Below are positions 8,642 through 17,453 of a stretch of 64,000 nt of DNA, piece after piece (position 1 is the first letter of the stretch; each line of letters opens with the position of its first letter). A program made the translations under genes and the position numbers. The stretch is from Marinomonas sp. KMM3893 (GTDB taxonomy: Bacteria > Pseudomonadota > Gammaproteobacteria > Pseudomonadales > Marinomonadaceae), in assembly GCF_004352855.1 (NCBI RefSeq), contig NZ_SJSC01000004.1:62001-126000 (forward strand), read 5' to 3'. Under the pieces are notes generated by a model that made no database searches, was not told where the DNA came from, and was given only the letters and a program-made list of their open reading frames with translations.

Positions 8642-9940
8642 TTGAAAATAATGACATTATTGCGCCAGCTTAATGGCGAGGAGCGCTTGATTGGAAGCCC
8701 GCTTTGGTGGGAGAAGATTGCCTCACAACATCTACCCTTGATCACTTATGTGAATGATCAATTCTGTTCGGTAATTTTTCTTTGGCAAGACCCTGAGGGG
8801 GATGAGAACCACTCTAATACAGCAAATGTTTTGTTGAATGTTAACTCTGTGACAAACCACCATAGCTGGGAGCCTAAGTGTCTAGAAAGGATAGCGGGAA
8901 CCGACGTGTGGGTGGGGCAATTAGAGATTAACGCCACATGGCGAGGTGGCTATTCTTTTATCCCTCTTGCGATTGATCAGCTTCCTGAGGGAGTCAAGGC
9001 CGCTGGGAATGGCTCAAGGGAGTCGCAGCGTAACTGGTGGATTGATGTTGTTCAAGGTCAAGTTCACGATCCACTGAATCTTTTGCCAGTACAGTTTAGC
9101 GGTTGGGGGATGAGTTCGTCTCTTCACTTACCAAATGCGCCTATTGAGTTAGGTTGGTCAGAGTGGGAGAAAGGGCAACTAAGGTCAATTGAGCAGAGTC
9201 AAATTACTTTGATCGATTGGCAGTCACAGGCACTGTCTAACCAAAGGCCGTGTGGTGTTTTTTCAACATCTTCAGCAAAGGCGCCATTGGTTGTTCTATT
9301 GGATGGCCAAAAGTGGGGGGCAAAAAGCGGAACGTTATCTGTGCTTCAATATTTAACGGATACGAAGATGATTGCTCCGGCGCATTATCTTTTGGTCCCC
9401 TCTGTGGATAGCCAAACACGCTGGAAAGAGCTGAGCTGTCATCGGCCTTTTTGGCAAGCTTTAATTAATGAGCTTCTTCCTAGTGTGAAAAAAAGTTTGC
9501 AAGCAGTTGATCGAGGAGTGACAGAATATGTTGTTGCGGGCCAAAGCTTAGGAGGGCTCTCTGCACTCTATGCAGGTCTCTACTTTGCTGATTATTTCTC
9601 CAAAGTCATCAGTCTTTCAGGTTCTTTTTGGTGGCCAGAGCAGAACAGAATACGTATACCGAAAGAAAGCTCTGGAGAGTGTGAAGTGCTTAACCAGCCA
9701 CCAGTAAATAGTTTGGCCGATTTGATTTTAAAGGGTCATCTTGATGTTACTAACTTGCAGTTGTTTCAAACCGTTGGTTTAGGAGAAAAAGACATGTGTT
9801 TGTACAATGACCAAACTTTTCAAGCAATAAAAGATAAGGGAGGCCGGGTGTCTTATGAAAAAGTATCTGGTGGCCATGATTGGCTGTCTTGGCGATCTGG
9901 GCTGATGAATGGGCTTATATATTTGATTCCTAGTGAGTAA
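8642..9940 (+). CDS. fes: Fes-type ferric-enterobactin/catecholate esterase
   Basis: Cytoplasmic esterase of about 430 residues that hydrolyses ferric catecholate trilactones to release iron. The N-terminal Fes domain carries HHSWEPKCLERIAGTDVW and the C-terminal alpha/beta-hydrolase domain has the nucleophile motif AGQSLGGLSALYAGL, SGSFWWP and the late catalytic histidine in GGHDWLSW, all matching E. coli Fes. The TTG start at 8642 has AGGG seven bases upstream; the ATG at 8651 is an alternative with poorer spacing. It is divergent from the TonB receptor and shares its Fur box, so uptake and iron release are probably co-regulated. Confidence 0.9.
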   Translation: MKIMTLLRQLNGEERLIGSPLWWEKIASQHLPLITYVNDQFCSVIFLWQDPEGDENHSNTANVLLNVNSVTNHHSWEPKCLERIAGTDVWVGQLEINATWRGGYSFIPLAIDQLPEGVKAAGNGSRESQRNWWIDVVQGQVHDPLNLLPVQFSGWGMSSSLHLPNAPIELGWSEWEKGQLRSIEQSQITLIDWQSQALSNQRPCGVFSTSSAKAPLVVLLDGQKWGAKSGTLSVLQYLTDTKMIAPAHYLLVPSVDSQTRWKELSCHRPFWQALINELLPSVKKSLQAVDRGVTEYVVAGQSLGGLSALYAGLYFADYFSKVISLSGSFWWPEQNRIRIPKESSGECEVLNQPPVNSLADLILKGHLDVTNLQLFQTVGLGEKDMCLYNDQTFQAIKDKGGRVSYEKVSGGHDWLSWRSGLMNGLIYLIPSE

Positions 9941-10562
9941 AAAGAAGGGTGAAACCAAAAACATAAAAAGAGGCAAATTAATAGCCAGGAATAGCGCTTA
10001 TTGTTGTTGCTCATGCTACTTTGCAATGGCTGACCATTGGCGCATAAAACCCTGCTCTGAAGCGATGCTTGTGTTTGGCATAGTGGCACCAGGAACCACT
10101 AAAGGGGCATTGATCGCCAGCAGTGTGTCAGAAAGAATCGGCTAAATGGCCAGATAAAGGGAGCAGTGAGCAAAAAAACGGTGATGGTCTACGAGACCTT
10201 TTGCTTGGAAAAAGATTTGAGCCGATTATTCAGTATTTTTTATTTCATAATCCCCTTACTTTCTTTGTTGTTTTTTATTCGGTCTTTCTGTTTTAATTTC
10301 TCTAAATTAACTAAAGAGATCACAAGCTATGATTAACACTTGGTTAGAAAGAAAACTTGAAGAAAGCTTCCTTTGTTTACTGTTATTGTCTCTTCCTGCT
10401 GCTTTCGCGGTTGGCTACTTTCTTTTCTAAGAAATCATGTATTGGCTTCCGTGATCTCTGTGTCCCAGTACTTCGTCTTTAGCTTTACGCTACCAAATAA
10501 GCCCTAAATTATAAAATTTGAGCATAAGAAAGTTTATGGCTAATAAATTTAGTTCATAATAA
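9941..10562. other. Mostly non-coding gap after fes
   Basis: About 620 bases. A 70-codon frame overlaps the fes end (9933-10145) but is cysteine-rich, lacks a ribosome site and has no recognisable domain. The only item I list separately is the short hydrophobic frame at 10329. Confidence 0.4.
10329..10430 (+). CDS. Possible 33-aa membrane peptide or DctQ-like gene remnant
   Basis: A 33-codon frame reading MINTWLERKLEES followed by one hydrophobic helix (about residues 14-32). The amphipathic W-LE--LEES start resembles the N-terminus of TRAP transporter small subunits (DctQ), so it may be a remnant of such a gene. An AAAGAGAT stretch about 11 bases upstream is a weak ribosome site. Function unknown; it may not be expressed. 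Confidence 0.22.
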   Translation: MINTWLERKLEESFLCLLLLSLPAAFAVGYFLF

Positions 10563-10604
10563 AATCTGACAGATACTAAGTGCAAAGGCAGTAACTGTCA
10601 GATT
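10563..10604 (-). terminator. Inverted repeat downstream of cfa
   Basis: Perfect 10-bp arms AATCTGACAG/CTGTCAGATT with a 22-nt loop, beginning 23 bp past the cfa stop on the minus strand. The left arm runs into TTTTA on the minus strand. Probable transcription end, weakened by the long loop. Confidence 0.5.
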
Positions 10605-10626
10605 AACTTTGTATTAGTGCTGATTA

Positions 10627-11781
10627 TCAGACGGCACGTACATATTCTGGTTTTTGGGTTCCAACTTTAGTCAAACTGAATTGCCAAAGATTTAAGTTTC
10701 TGCTCCGGAATGCAGCTGCGCAGCTCAATAGGTAGTAGCGCCACATACGATAAAATCTCTCATCGTATGTTGAATTCAAAAACTCCCAATTCTTTTCAAA
10801 GTTCTCATGCCAAGAGCATAAGGTTTTATCGTAGTCTGGCCCAATGTTGTGTAAATCTTCTATATTGTATAATCCATTGATACCATTACCAATTTGAGAA
10901 ATAGAAGGGATAACCCCATTTGGGAAGATATATTTATCAATCCAAGGGTCTGTCTTGTTTGATGAAGTTGGACTACCTATAGTGTGAACTAAGAATACGC
11001 CGTTATCGGCAAGCATATCGTATGATTTTTCAAAATATTCTCTGTAATTATCTGGGCCTACATGCTCTAACATTCCAACTGATACAATGCGGTCATATTT
11101 TAATTCTGGGACATACTCTCTATAGTCCTCTAAAATAAAGTTAATAGGGAGTTCTTGATTCTTAATTAATTCTTTTCCATAATTTGCCTGTTCCTGGGAC
11201 AAAGTCAAACCATCGCAAATAACACCATAGTTCTGTGCAGCGTAGACCATAAAGCTCCCCCATCCACAGCCTATATCCAAGACTCTCATGCCTTTTTTTA
11301 GACCAAGTTTGCGGCATAATAGGTCAAGTTTGGCTTCTTGCGCGTCATCAAGGTTATCACTGTCTTTCCAATATGCACATGTATATGTCATGCGTTTATC
11401 TAACATATAAGAATACAACTCGTTACCAATGTCGTAATGATAGCTTACGTCTCTTTTTGCTCTCTCAATGCTCTGTAAATTAAATGCTTTCTTTAGCTTT
11501 CCTGCTCCAACTTTCAGCCCTAAAGAAATCTTTTGTAAAGAACCTAACATTGATTCCACGTCAGATGAAAGTAAACGAGAAATCATTTCGGCGATGTCTT
11601 CGCATTCCCATAAACCATCCATGTAGGCTTCACCAAAAGCAAGTGATCCGCCTGTTAATATTTTTTCGTAAATAGATTCATCATTAATAATTAAATCCCA
11701 ACTTCTATTGCCATTGAGCTTTATGTCTGCTGAAGAAAGAATACTTTCGAATAAGCTGTGGTTACTCATAACTTTTGACAT
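10627..11781 (-). CDS. cfa: Cyclopropane-fatty-acyl-phospholipid synthase
   Basis: A 384-residue SAM-dependent enzyme that methylenates cis double bonds of membrane phospholipid acyl chains (E. coli Cfa has 382). The N-terminal lipid-binding region is followed by the methyltransferase core with the SAM motif VLDIGCGWGSF (about residue 169), SYHYDIGNELY, YTCAYW and the active-site region SVGMLEHVG and HTIGSP. The first of two nearby ATGs is used because AAAGGA lies eight bases upstream. It is the last gene of an AT-rich minus-strand cluster, 266 bp after metK, whose product would supply its cofactor. It may have its own promoter in that gap. Confidence 0.95.
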   Translation of the reverse strand: MSKVMSNHSLFESILSSADIKLNGNRSWDLIINDESIYEKILTGGSLAFGEAYMDGLWECEDIAEMISRLLSSDVESMLGSLQKISLGLKVGAGKLKKAFNLQSIERAKRDVSYHYDIGNELYSYMLDKRMTYTCAYWKDSDNLDDAQEAKLDLLCRKLGLKKGMRVLDIGCGWGSFMVYAAQNYGVICDGLTLSQEQANYGKELIKNQELPINFILEDYREYVPELKYDRIVSVGMLEHVGPDNYREYFEKSYDMLADNGVFLVHTIGSPTSSNKTDPWIDKYIFPNGVIPSISQIGNGINGLYNIEDLHNIGPDYDKTLCSWHENFEKNWEFLNSTYDERFYRMWRYYLLSCAAAFRSRNLNLWQFSLTKVGTQKPEYVRAV

Positions 11782-12047
11782 TACTACATTCCTTTAACTA
11801 ATATAATTAGTTAGATTGATTTTTAAACTAATTGATCAGGGTGGTGCATTGTTTAATAAATACACATGCGTAGATTAAAAGATGTGTTTTATGGTTAAAT
11901 CACCTGATTTTAAAGTGTTTTTAAATAAAATTATTTGAAATGTTCCAATCTAAATTTTTGGGTTTATTGGAAGTTATATTCATAAGAGTGTAATATTGTT
12001 TTCTTTTTATTTTTTTGATAATGTGTACCAGTGTGTTTTTATACACA

Positions 12048-13199
12048 CTATAATTTAGCAAACTCTCTAATTAAGGAGGCTTTGTCTGTTTTCTCCCATG
12101 AAAAATCTTCTCGACCAAAATGACCATATACAGCAGTCTTTTTGTAGATAGGTTTTAATAAGCCCAACATCACTTGAATTCCAAATGGTCGTAAATCGAA
12201 GAATTGACGAATAGCGCCGATGATGACCTTATGCGGTACTTTTTCTGTACCAAAAGTTTCAACCATAATGGATGTTGGCTCAGAAACGCCAATAGCATAT
12301 GAAAGCTGTACTTCACAGCGTTCGGCTAGGCCTGCAGCGACGATATTTTTAGCGACATATCGGGCAGCATAAGCTGCCGAGCGATCGACTTTTGAAGGGT
12401 CTTTGCCAGAAAAAGCGCCCCCGCCATGGCGTGCGGAACCACCATATGTGTCAACAATGATCTTTCGTCCGGTCAAGCCACAATCTCCCATAGGCCCTCC
12501 TATAACGAATCGACCAGTAGGATTTATAAAAAATTTAGTTTCATTATTCATCCACATACTAGGTAAAACGGGGGTGATTATTTCATCCATAACGGCTTCA
12601 CGTAGAGATTCCGTTGATATTTCATTACTATGTTGAGTGGATATTACTACAGTATCAATACCGATGATCTTTCCATGTTCATACTGAAAAGTAACTTGAG
12701 ATTTAGCATCAGGGCGTAACCATGGTAATGAACCATTCTTTCTAACTTCAGCCTGACGCTCCATCAATTTATGCGCATATGTTATTGGGGCGGGCATCAT
12801 TACATCGGTCTCATTAGTAGCATAACCAAACATTATGCCTTGATCCCCAGCCCCTTGCTCTTGTTGGTATTCTTTGTCAACTCCTTGATTAATGTCTGGA
12901 GATTGTTGACCAATCGTGTTTAATACCGCACAGGTATTTGCATCAAACCCCATCTCTGAATGTACATAACCTATATTTCTAATTGTTTCGCGAGTGATGC
13001 TTTCGATATCAACCCATGCGGAGGTGGAGATTTCCCCTCCAACCATTACCATGCCCGTTTTAATGTAAGTCTCACAAGCTACACGAGCCTTTAGATCTTG
13101 TTTTAGAATAGCGTCTAATATCGCATCCGATATTTGATCTGCAATTTTATCAGGATGACCTTCTGAAACAGATTCAGAAGTGAAGAGGTGTTTGGTCAT
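12048..13199 (-). CDS. metK: S-adenosylmethionine synthetase
   Basis: Makes SAM from methionine and ATP; 383 residues from the chosen start, matching the family (E. coli 384). Motifs [28 protein letters not shown] and [19 protein letters not shown] are intact, so it should be active. The ATG at 13199 gives the standard N-terminus [18 protein letters not shown]; a frame-matched ATG at 13211 adds four residues. Its setting is unusual: not beside central methyl-cycle genes but in an AT-rich cluster with cfa, a small ABM-like protein, a membrane peptide and an SDR. It may be a second, dedicated copy; the rest of the genome is needed to tell. Confidence 0.95.
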   Translation of the reverse strand: MTKHLFTSESVSEGHPDKIADQISDAILDAILKQDLKARVACETYIKTGMVMVGGEISTSAWVDIESITRETIRNIGYVHSEMGFDANTCAVLNTIGQQSPDINQGVDKEYQQEQGAGDQGIMFGYATNETDVMMPAPITYAHKLMERQAEVRKNGSLPWLRPDAKSQVTFQYEHGKIIGIDTVVISTQHSNEISTESLREAVMDEIITPVLPSMWMNNETKFFINPTGRFVIGGPMGDCGLTGRKIIVDTYGGSARHGGGAFSGKDPSKVDRSAAYAARYVAKNIVAAGLAERCEVQLSYAIGVSEPTSIMVETFGTEKVPHKVIIGAIRQFFDLRPFGIQVMLGLLKPIYKKTAVYGHFGREDFSWEKTDKASLIREFAKL

Positions 13200-13267
13200 A
13201 TTTTTTCTCATATTGATTATAAGATGGAAATAATTAAAATAAATTGATCTTGTGTATTTATGTTGAG

Positions 13268-13555
13268 TTATCTGTATGTGTTTATTTTAACTGACTCTAC
13301 AATGTTTTTAATTTTCTCTTGTAATACAGTAAAGTGTTTACTTTTATTGTGTAAATCTAAGGCGTTTTGATCTAACCATTTTTCTACAATCATAATTGTC
13401 AATGGTTTAAGGTTGTTTAAAAGGATATCGTACCTTAAACAACCTTGTTCTATTTTGCTGTGTTCTTCGCATTCACGAAGTGCAGAAAGCACAAGGTCAA
13501 ATGAATTGTCCTTGCAGTTTATATCAACTAAAAGAAGTATATTTTCTGTCACCAT
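13268..13555 (-). CDS. Small antibiotic-biosynthesis-monooxygenase-like (ABM) protein
   Basis: A 95-residue protein with the dimeric alpha-beta barrel pattern of the ABM/YgiN family: an initial beta strand ([10 protein letters not shown]), a helix, the [11 protein letters not shown] strand, IMIVEKW and the H--S-HF motif (HNKSKHF). Relatives include quinol monooxygenases and many proteins of unknown role, so a specific activity should not be assumed. GGGA lies a few bases before the ATG. It stands 68 bp before metK and 26 bp after a small membrane-protein gene in the same minus-strand cluster. Confidence 0.7.
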   Translation of the reverse strand: MVTENILLLVDINCKDNSFDLVLSALRECEEHSKIEQGCLRYDILLNNLKPLTIMIVEKWLDQNALDLHNKSKHFTVLQEKIKNIVESVKINTYR

Positions 13556-13581
13556 GGTATCCCGAATTTCAAGTTAATGAG

Positions 13582-13710
13582 TTATAGTTCGTTTTTATCA
13601 TCATCGTCCCATTCCCAGCTTATATTTAAGTCGCCAATATCTATAAAAATAGAACGTATGTAGAAGAATATAATAATGATGAAGACAACACCTAATATAT
13701 AAATTACCAA
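13582..13710 (-). CDS. Unlisted 42-aa single-span membrane protein with acidic tail
   Basis: Short frame read from TTG at 13710, overlapping the last seven bases of the upstream SDR gene, with GAGG five bases upstream. The product begins with one hydrophobic helix (VIYILGVVFIIIIFFYI, residues 2-18), then a short linker and a tail containing SWEWDDDDKNEL. The compact fit between two genes, the ribosome site and the clean helix-plus-charged-tail layout support a real gene. I recognise no family; size and form recall small membrane subunits or regulators. The start codon is the least certain part. Confidence 0.55.
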   Translation of the reverse strand: MVIYILGVVFIIIIFFYIRSIFIDIGDLNISWEWDDDDKNEL

Positions 13711-14396
13711 GGTAACCTCGTACCGTCATATAGCAAGAAGGAACCGGAATCAGCGTCCGTACAATTATTTATCAGTGCTATCATTGACTTAACACTTTCT
13801 TCAGGAGTGATTTTGGCATTTATTCCTCCCATATCTGTTTGAACCCAGCCTGGATGAATGGCTAATGCTTTAATTTTTTCCTCTGATAAGTCGACGGACA
13901 GAGTTCTAATAACTTGATTCAGTGCTGCTTTGGATGCTCGGTAACTATATCTACCTCCGGACTGGTTATCATCAATACTTGCCATGATCGAAGTCATACC
14001 TACAATAGTTTTATGCTTGCCAATTTTCAGGTTATCAATTAAAGCTTGGGTGACAAGCAAAGGTGAAATAGTATTAGTGACCATTACATCAACCCAATCT
14101 GACATATCCATTGTTCCAAAATCTTCACACTTATTGCCATCAATTCCAGCATTATGAATTAGAACATCAAATTTTTCTTCGAAAAAATAATCAGATAATT
14201 TATTAATTTCTTTTTCGTTTGTTATATCAAGTTTATACGGGGTTAAATTGTTAGTTTCTTCGGAAATACGAATTAAATCTGTTGAATTTTCTTGATTTCT
14301 GTAACATGCAATCACCTTCCAGCCTAAAGTTGAATACTGCTTTGAAAATTCTAATCCCAGTCCTCTATTGGCACCGGTAATAAATACTGTAGGCAT
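13704..14396 (-). CDS. Short-chain dehydrogenase/reductase, C-factor/sniffer-like
   Basis: NAD(P)-dependent SDR of 230 residues. The N-terminal nucleotide motif is TGANRGLG (about residue 7), followed by HNAGIDG, the catalytic serine region GMTSIMAS and YRASK (Tyr-x-x-x-Lys). Length and the C-terminal PGWVQTDMGG motif fit the C-factor/sniffer-like group, which reduces carbonyls; the substrate is unknown. AGGA lies seven bases before the ATG. It is the first gene of the SDR, membrane peptide, ABM, metK, cfa cluster. Confidence 0.85.
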   Translation of the reverse strand: MPTVFITGANRGLGLEFSKQYSTLGWKVIACYRNQENSTDLIRISEETNNLTPYKLDITNEKEINKLSDYFFEEKFDVLIHNAGIDGNKCEDFGTMDMSDWVDVMVTNTISPLLVTQALIDNLKIGKHKTIVGMTSIMASIDDNQSGGRYSYRASKAALNQVIRTLSVDLSEEKIKALAIHPGWVQTDMGGINAKITPEESVKSMIALINNCTDADSGSFLLYDGTRLPW

Positions 14397-14887
14397 AAAA
14401 ATATCCTGTTGTTTAATAATTTAAGTAGAGTTATAGCTCCTTTTAACTCGACGACTGTTTAGGGATTTCGTGAGTTATGTTCTGCGTGATACTTCAATGT
14501 GTTTTTATGGTTTTTATTTTATCTATGTTGAAGTGTTAGTAAAATAGTGTTTATGACAAAAGTAATTATCGATACTGGCAATAATATATATTGAAAGTTT
14601 ATTTTTATTGTGGGGGTGTGGTGGTTTTTGATATAGGTTTTTGTAGGAGGGAGAGGTGCTTTTAATTATTTTTGTTTCTGTTTTTTTTATGAGGTGAATT
14701 GGATTTTGGTTTTAAAAAAGATTTGCTATGATTGTTTCAACTCATAGAATAATTTTAATTCTAGTAATAGTTTTTATCTTGTTTCTGGAGGATGTTTTGT
14801 TTTTGATGTTTTGTAAGATAATTTGTTTATCTATAGTTAGATGGATTTTTTATTAAAATTGAGGGGTGACTTTTTCAGTTAGTAATG
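14397..14887. other. AT-rich intergenic region upstream of the SDR-metK-cfa cluster
   Basis: About 490 very AT-rich bases with no open frame of interest. It must carry the promoter of the minus-strand cluster, but no single -10/-35 pair stands out in such biased sequence. Confidence 0.5.
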
Positions 14888-14913
14888 AAAAACCCAGTCT
14901 TTGACTGGGTTTT
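14888..14913 (-). terminator. Rho-independent terminator of the MFS gene
   Basis: AAAACCCAGTC / GACTGGGTTTT hairpin with a 3-nt loop, 33 bp past the MFS stop. A-rich and T-rich flanks make it usable from both directions. Confidence 0.88.
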
Positions 14914-14945
14914 AAAGGACGAGCTCTATGTATTTTGCTAGATTG

Positions 14946-16130
14946 TTATTTGTAAGCCGCTGCGTATTTTTCGCTATTTTTATCCAAACTTCCACTGAAT
15001 CGCGTAAGTAATAGGGCAACGAATACAACCACAGCTCCAATCCATGGTGTGTGCATTAGTCCAGCATTGGAAACTACCAGACCGCCGCCCCATGACCCAA
15101 GTGCGATACCCACGTTGAATGCAGCTATATTTAGACCTGAAGCAACATCAACTGCATCGGGAGTGTATTTTTCGGCCAGTTTAACTACGTACACTTGAAG
15201 ACCAGGAACATTCCCGAAAGCAAACGCACCCCATACTAGAATGGTAATAACAGCTGCAGTTTGGTTTGTTGCTGCGACATTAAATACAAGAAGAACAACG
15301 ATCAAACCAATGAAAATTGCAGTTAATGCTTTGATTGGCCCCATCTTGTCGGCCATTTTCCCGCCCCAAATATTACCGATTGCTACAGATATACCATAAA
15401 CCAGCATAATTAGACTGATTGCATTCGATCCAAAACCTGATACCTCTTGAAGGATTGGGGCTAAGAACGTAAATGCTGTGAAAGTGCCACCATAACCTAA
15501 TGCAGTAATCGCATAAACCAATAACAGTCTAGGTTGAGTCAATACTTTCAGTTGTGATGACAGTTTAGCTGCTGCTGGTTGCTTAAGATTACTAGGTACC
15601 AAAATGGCGCTGCCAATCAGAGCAATTAGACCGAGAATCGCAACAATTAAGAATGTTGATTGCCAGCCAAATGTTTGACCGATCCAGGTACCAAGTGGAA
15701 CGCCAGTAACTAATGCAACGGTAAGACCTGTGAACATAATAGCAATGGCACTAGCTGCCTTTTCTTTAGCAACCAAACCAGTTGCAATTGTGGAACCAAT
15801 TGAAAAGAACACGCCGTGCGCTAAGCCCGTTAAAATTCGAGCTGTGATCAGCGTGTTATACCCCGGTGCTTTCCAAGCTAATAGGTTGCCAAGTACGAAC
15901 AGGGTCATTACAGCCATCAATACATATTTTCGTTTCCAGTTACCTGTCAGTGCAGTTAATACGGGAGCACCGATCGCAACGCCAAGTGCATATAGGCTAA
16001 CTAAAAGACCCGCTGAAGGTAACGATACGTTTAAGTCTGTTGCCATCGTGGGGATCAGCCCGACAATAACAAACTCTGTGGTTCCAATAGCAAAGGCGCT
16101 AAGCGTCAATGCTAATAATGCTAAAGGCAT
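14946..16130 (-). CDS. MFS efflux transporter, DHA1 (YdhP/AraJ-like)
   Basis: Twelve-helix inner-membrane transporter of 394 residues. The N-terminus FAIGTTEFVIVGLIPTMA is diagnostic of the DHA1 AraJ/YdhP/PbuE group, and motif-A-like GNWKRKYVL lies between helices 2 and 3. These carriers expel sugars, purines or drugs by proton antiport; the substrate cannot be named here. It is divergent from a LysR regulator 153 bp away, whose binding site probably lies in that gap. Confidence 0.88.
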   Translation of the reverse strand: MPLALLALTLSAFAIGTTEFVIVGLIPTMATDLNVSLPSAGLLVSLYALGVAIGAPVLTALTGNWKRKYVLMAVMTLFVLGNLLAWKAPGYNTLITARILTGLAHGVFFSIGSTIATGLVAKEKAASAIAIMFTGLTVALVTGVPLGTWIGQTFGWQSTFLIVAILGLIALIGSAILVPSNLKQPAAAKLSSQLKVLTQPRLLLVYAITALGYGGTFTAFTFLAPILQEVSGFGSNAISLIMLVYGISVAIGNIWGGKMADKMGPIKALTAIFIGLIVVLLVFNVAATNQTAAVITILVWGAFAFGNVPGLQVYVVKLAEKYTPDAVDVASGLNIAAFNVGIALGSWGGGLVVSNAGLMHTPWIGAVVVFVALLLTRFSGSLDKNSEKYAAAYK

Positions 16131-16234
16131 AATAATTCTCTCTTAATCAGTGGACGTTAATATCCGAAACAGCTTCAGCGTTTCAGTGGCGGCAATTATT
16201 GACTGGATTCCAATTGTAAAAAATAGTGTTTATT

Positions 16235-16249
16235 GCAAAATACTTTTGC
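16235..16249. promoter_or_regulatory. Inverted repeat, possible LysR site
   Basis: GCAAAA-TAC-TTTTGC lies in the divergent promoter between the MFS gene and the LysR gene, 34 bp before the LysR start. The T-N11-A layout typical of LysR sites is present in the dyad. Confidence 0.5.
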
Positions 16250-16283
16250 TACATTTGATGTAAATGATTAAAAAGGATAAAGC

Positions 16284-17168
16284 ATGTTAACTAGATCAGA
16301 TGAGCTTGAGATTCTTATCACTGTTGTTGATAGTGGAGGGTTTTCTTCTGCAGCAAACTCACTCGGAATTCAGGTGGCAAGGGTTTCTCGGGCTGTCAGC
16401 AAAATAGAATCTCAACTAGGTGTCACGCTTCTAAATAGGACAACCCGAAGGGTGGAAGTAACAGAGGAAGGCCTGCAGTTTGTCGAGTCTGTTCGTATAG
16501 GTTTACGCCAAATTCAAGAAGCTGAGGAAGATATAATCACAAGGGGCGAGCTGCCTAAAGGACGCCTCAGAGTCGATGCGGCTAGTCCGTTTGTTTTACA
16601 TCAATTGGTCCCATTGATTCAGTCATTTAAAAAGGTATATCCAGATATACAACTAGATTTAACCTCTAATGAGGGGTTTGTTGACTTGCTGGAAATGAGA
16701 ACTGACGTTGCCATTCGGATTGGGAAGTTAGCGGATTCCACATTGCATGCAAAACCGCTTGGTACTAGCCCATTATTTATTGTTGCGTCGCCAGACTATT
16801 TGGCAAAGAAAGGCTTTCCAAAATCAGCGAATGACTTGAAACAGCATAGTTTGATTGGCTTTTCAGGGCCTAAGGTTTTAAACGAATGGCCTCTTCGGGG
16901 ATTTGATATTGGAACTCCAGATCTAATTTCTAGTAGTGGTGAAACCATAAGAAAACTAGTGCTTGAAGGGAATGGGATTGCTTGTCTCTCAGGATTTATG
17001 GTGAAGCAAGACTTAGATTCGGGTCAACTTGTAGCATTACTTGAGTCAGAAAAAACGGTCAACACAGGGAGAGAGCAGGTAAACGCGGTATACTACAAAT
17101 CATCTTCTTTATCTAAGCGAATCACTGCATTTATAGATTTTATTCAGCCTAGACTTACATTGCGCTAA
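16284..17168 (+). CDS. LysR-family regulator, YafC-like (first copy)
   Basis: A 294-residue LysR regulator: winged helix (FSSAANSLGIQVARVSRAVSKIE) then LLNRTTRRVEVTEEG and a two-lobe effector domain. AAGGA lies six bases before the ATG. It is divergent from the MFS exporter, its likely target. It is clearly paralogous to the LysR product at 18493-19398: both share LLNRTTR, the effector-domain phrase NE...DLL...TDVAIRIG-type and SGETIR..VL.G.GI.CLS.FM. Confidence 0.92.
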   Translation: MLTRSDELEILITVVDSGGFSSAANSLGIQVARVSRAVSKIESQLGVTLLNRTTRRVEVTEEGLQFVESVRIGLRQIQEAEEDIITRGELPKGRLRVDAASPFVLHQLVPLIQSFKKVYPDIQLDLTSNEGFVDLLEMRTDVAIRIGKLADSTLHAKPLGTSPLFIVASPDYLAKKGFPKSANDLKQHSLIGFSGPKVLNEWPLRGFDIGTPDLISSSGETIRKLVLEGNGIACLSGFMVKQDLDSGQLVALLESEKTVNTGREQVNAVYYKSSSLSKRITAFIDFIQPRLTLR

Positions 17169-17408
17169 GTCTATTTTTGTTAAAATGACAAAACAGTTTT
17201 TCTTTTGTTGATTTTTATTTGATGTGTATTGTGTTTAATAGGAGTGAAAATTAACAGACTACTTTCTCATTTGATTGGTTAAATCAATCTTTATTCCGAA
17301 GCCTAATAAGGTTTTTAAGGTGGGTGGAAAAAGCGCTTCAAGTACTGAATTTAGTGGTATCAAAGGAGTGTTTGTCAATTTGATATTTGAAGTCTCTTTA
17401 TGGTTAAA

Positions 17409-17443
17409 ACAATGTGCCGTAGCTACTTTAGTCGGCACATTGT
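17409..17443 (-). terminator. Rho-independent terminator of the LLM gene
   Basis: Perfect 11-bp arms ACAATGTGCCG/CGGCACATTGT with a 13-nt loop, followed on the minus strand by TTTTAA. It lies 11 bp past the stop of the LLM gene. Confidence 0.85.
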
Positions 17444-17453
17444 ATCAATTCGT

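Noticed and set aside
9933-10145. 70-codon frame overlapping the fes end
   Set aside because: No ribosome site, unusual cysteine run and no recognisable domain; probably chance.
10184-10336. 50-codon hydrophobic frame starting MVYETFCLEKDL
   Set aside because: No ribosome site and low-complexity Phe/Ile/Leu content expected from AT-rich DNA.
12030-12049. AGTGTGT/ACACACT hairpin at the metK stop as a terminator
   Set aside because: Short stem overlapping the stop codon with no T-run on the minus strand.
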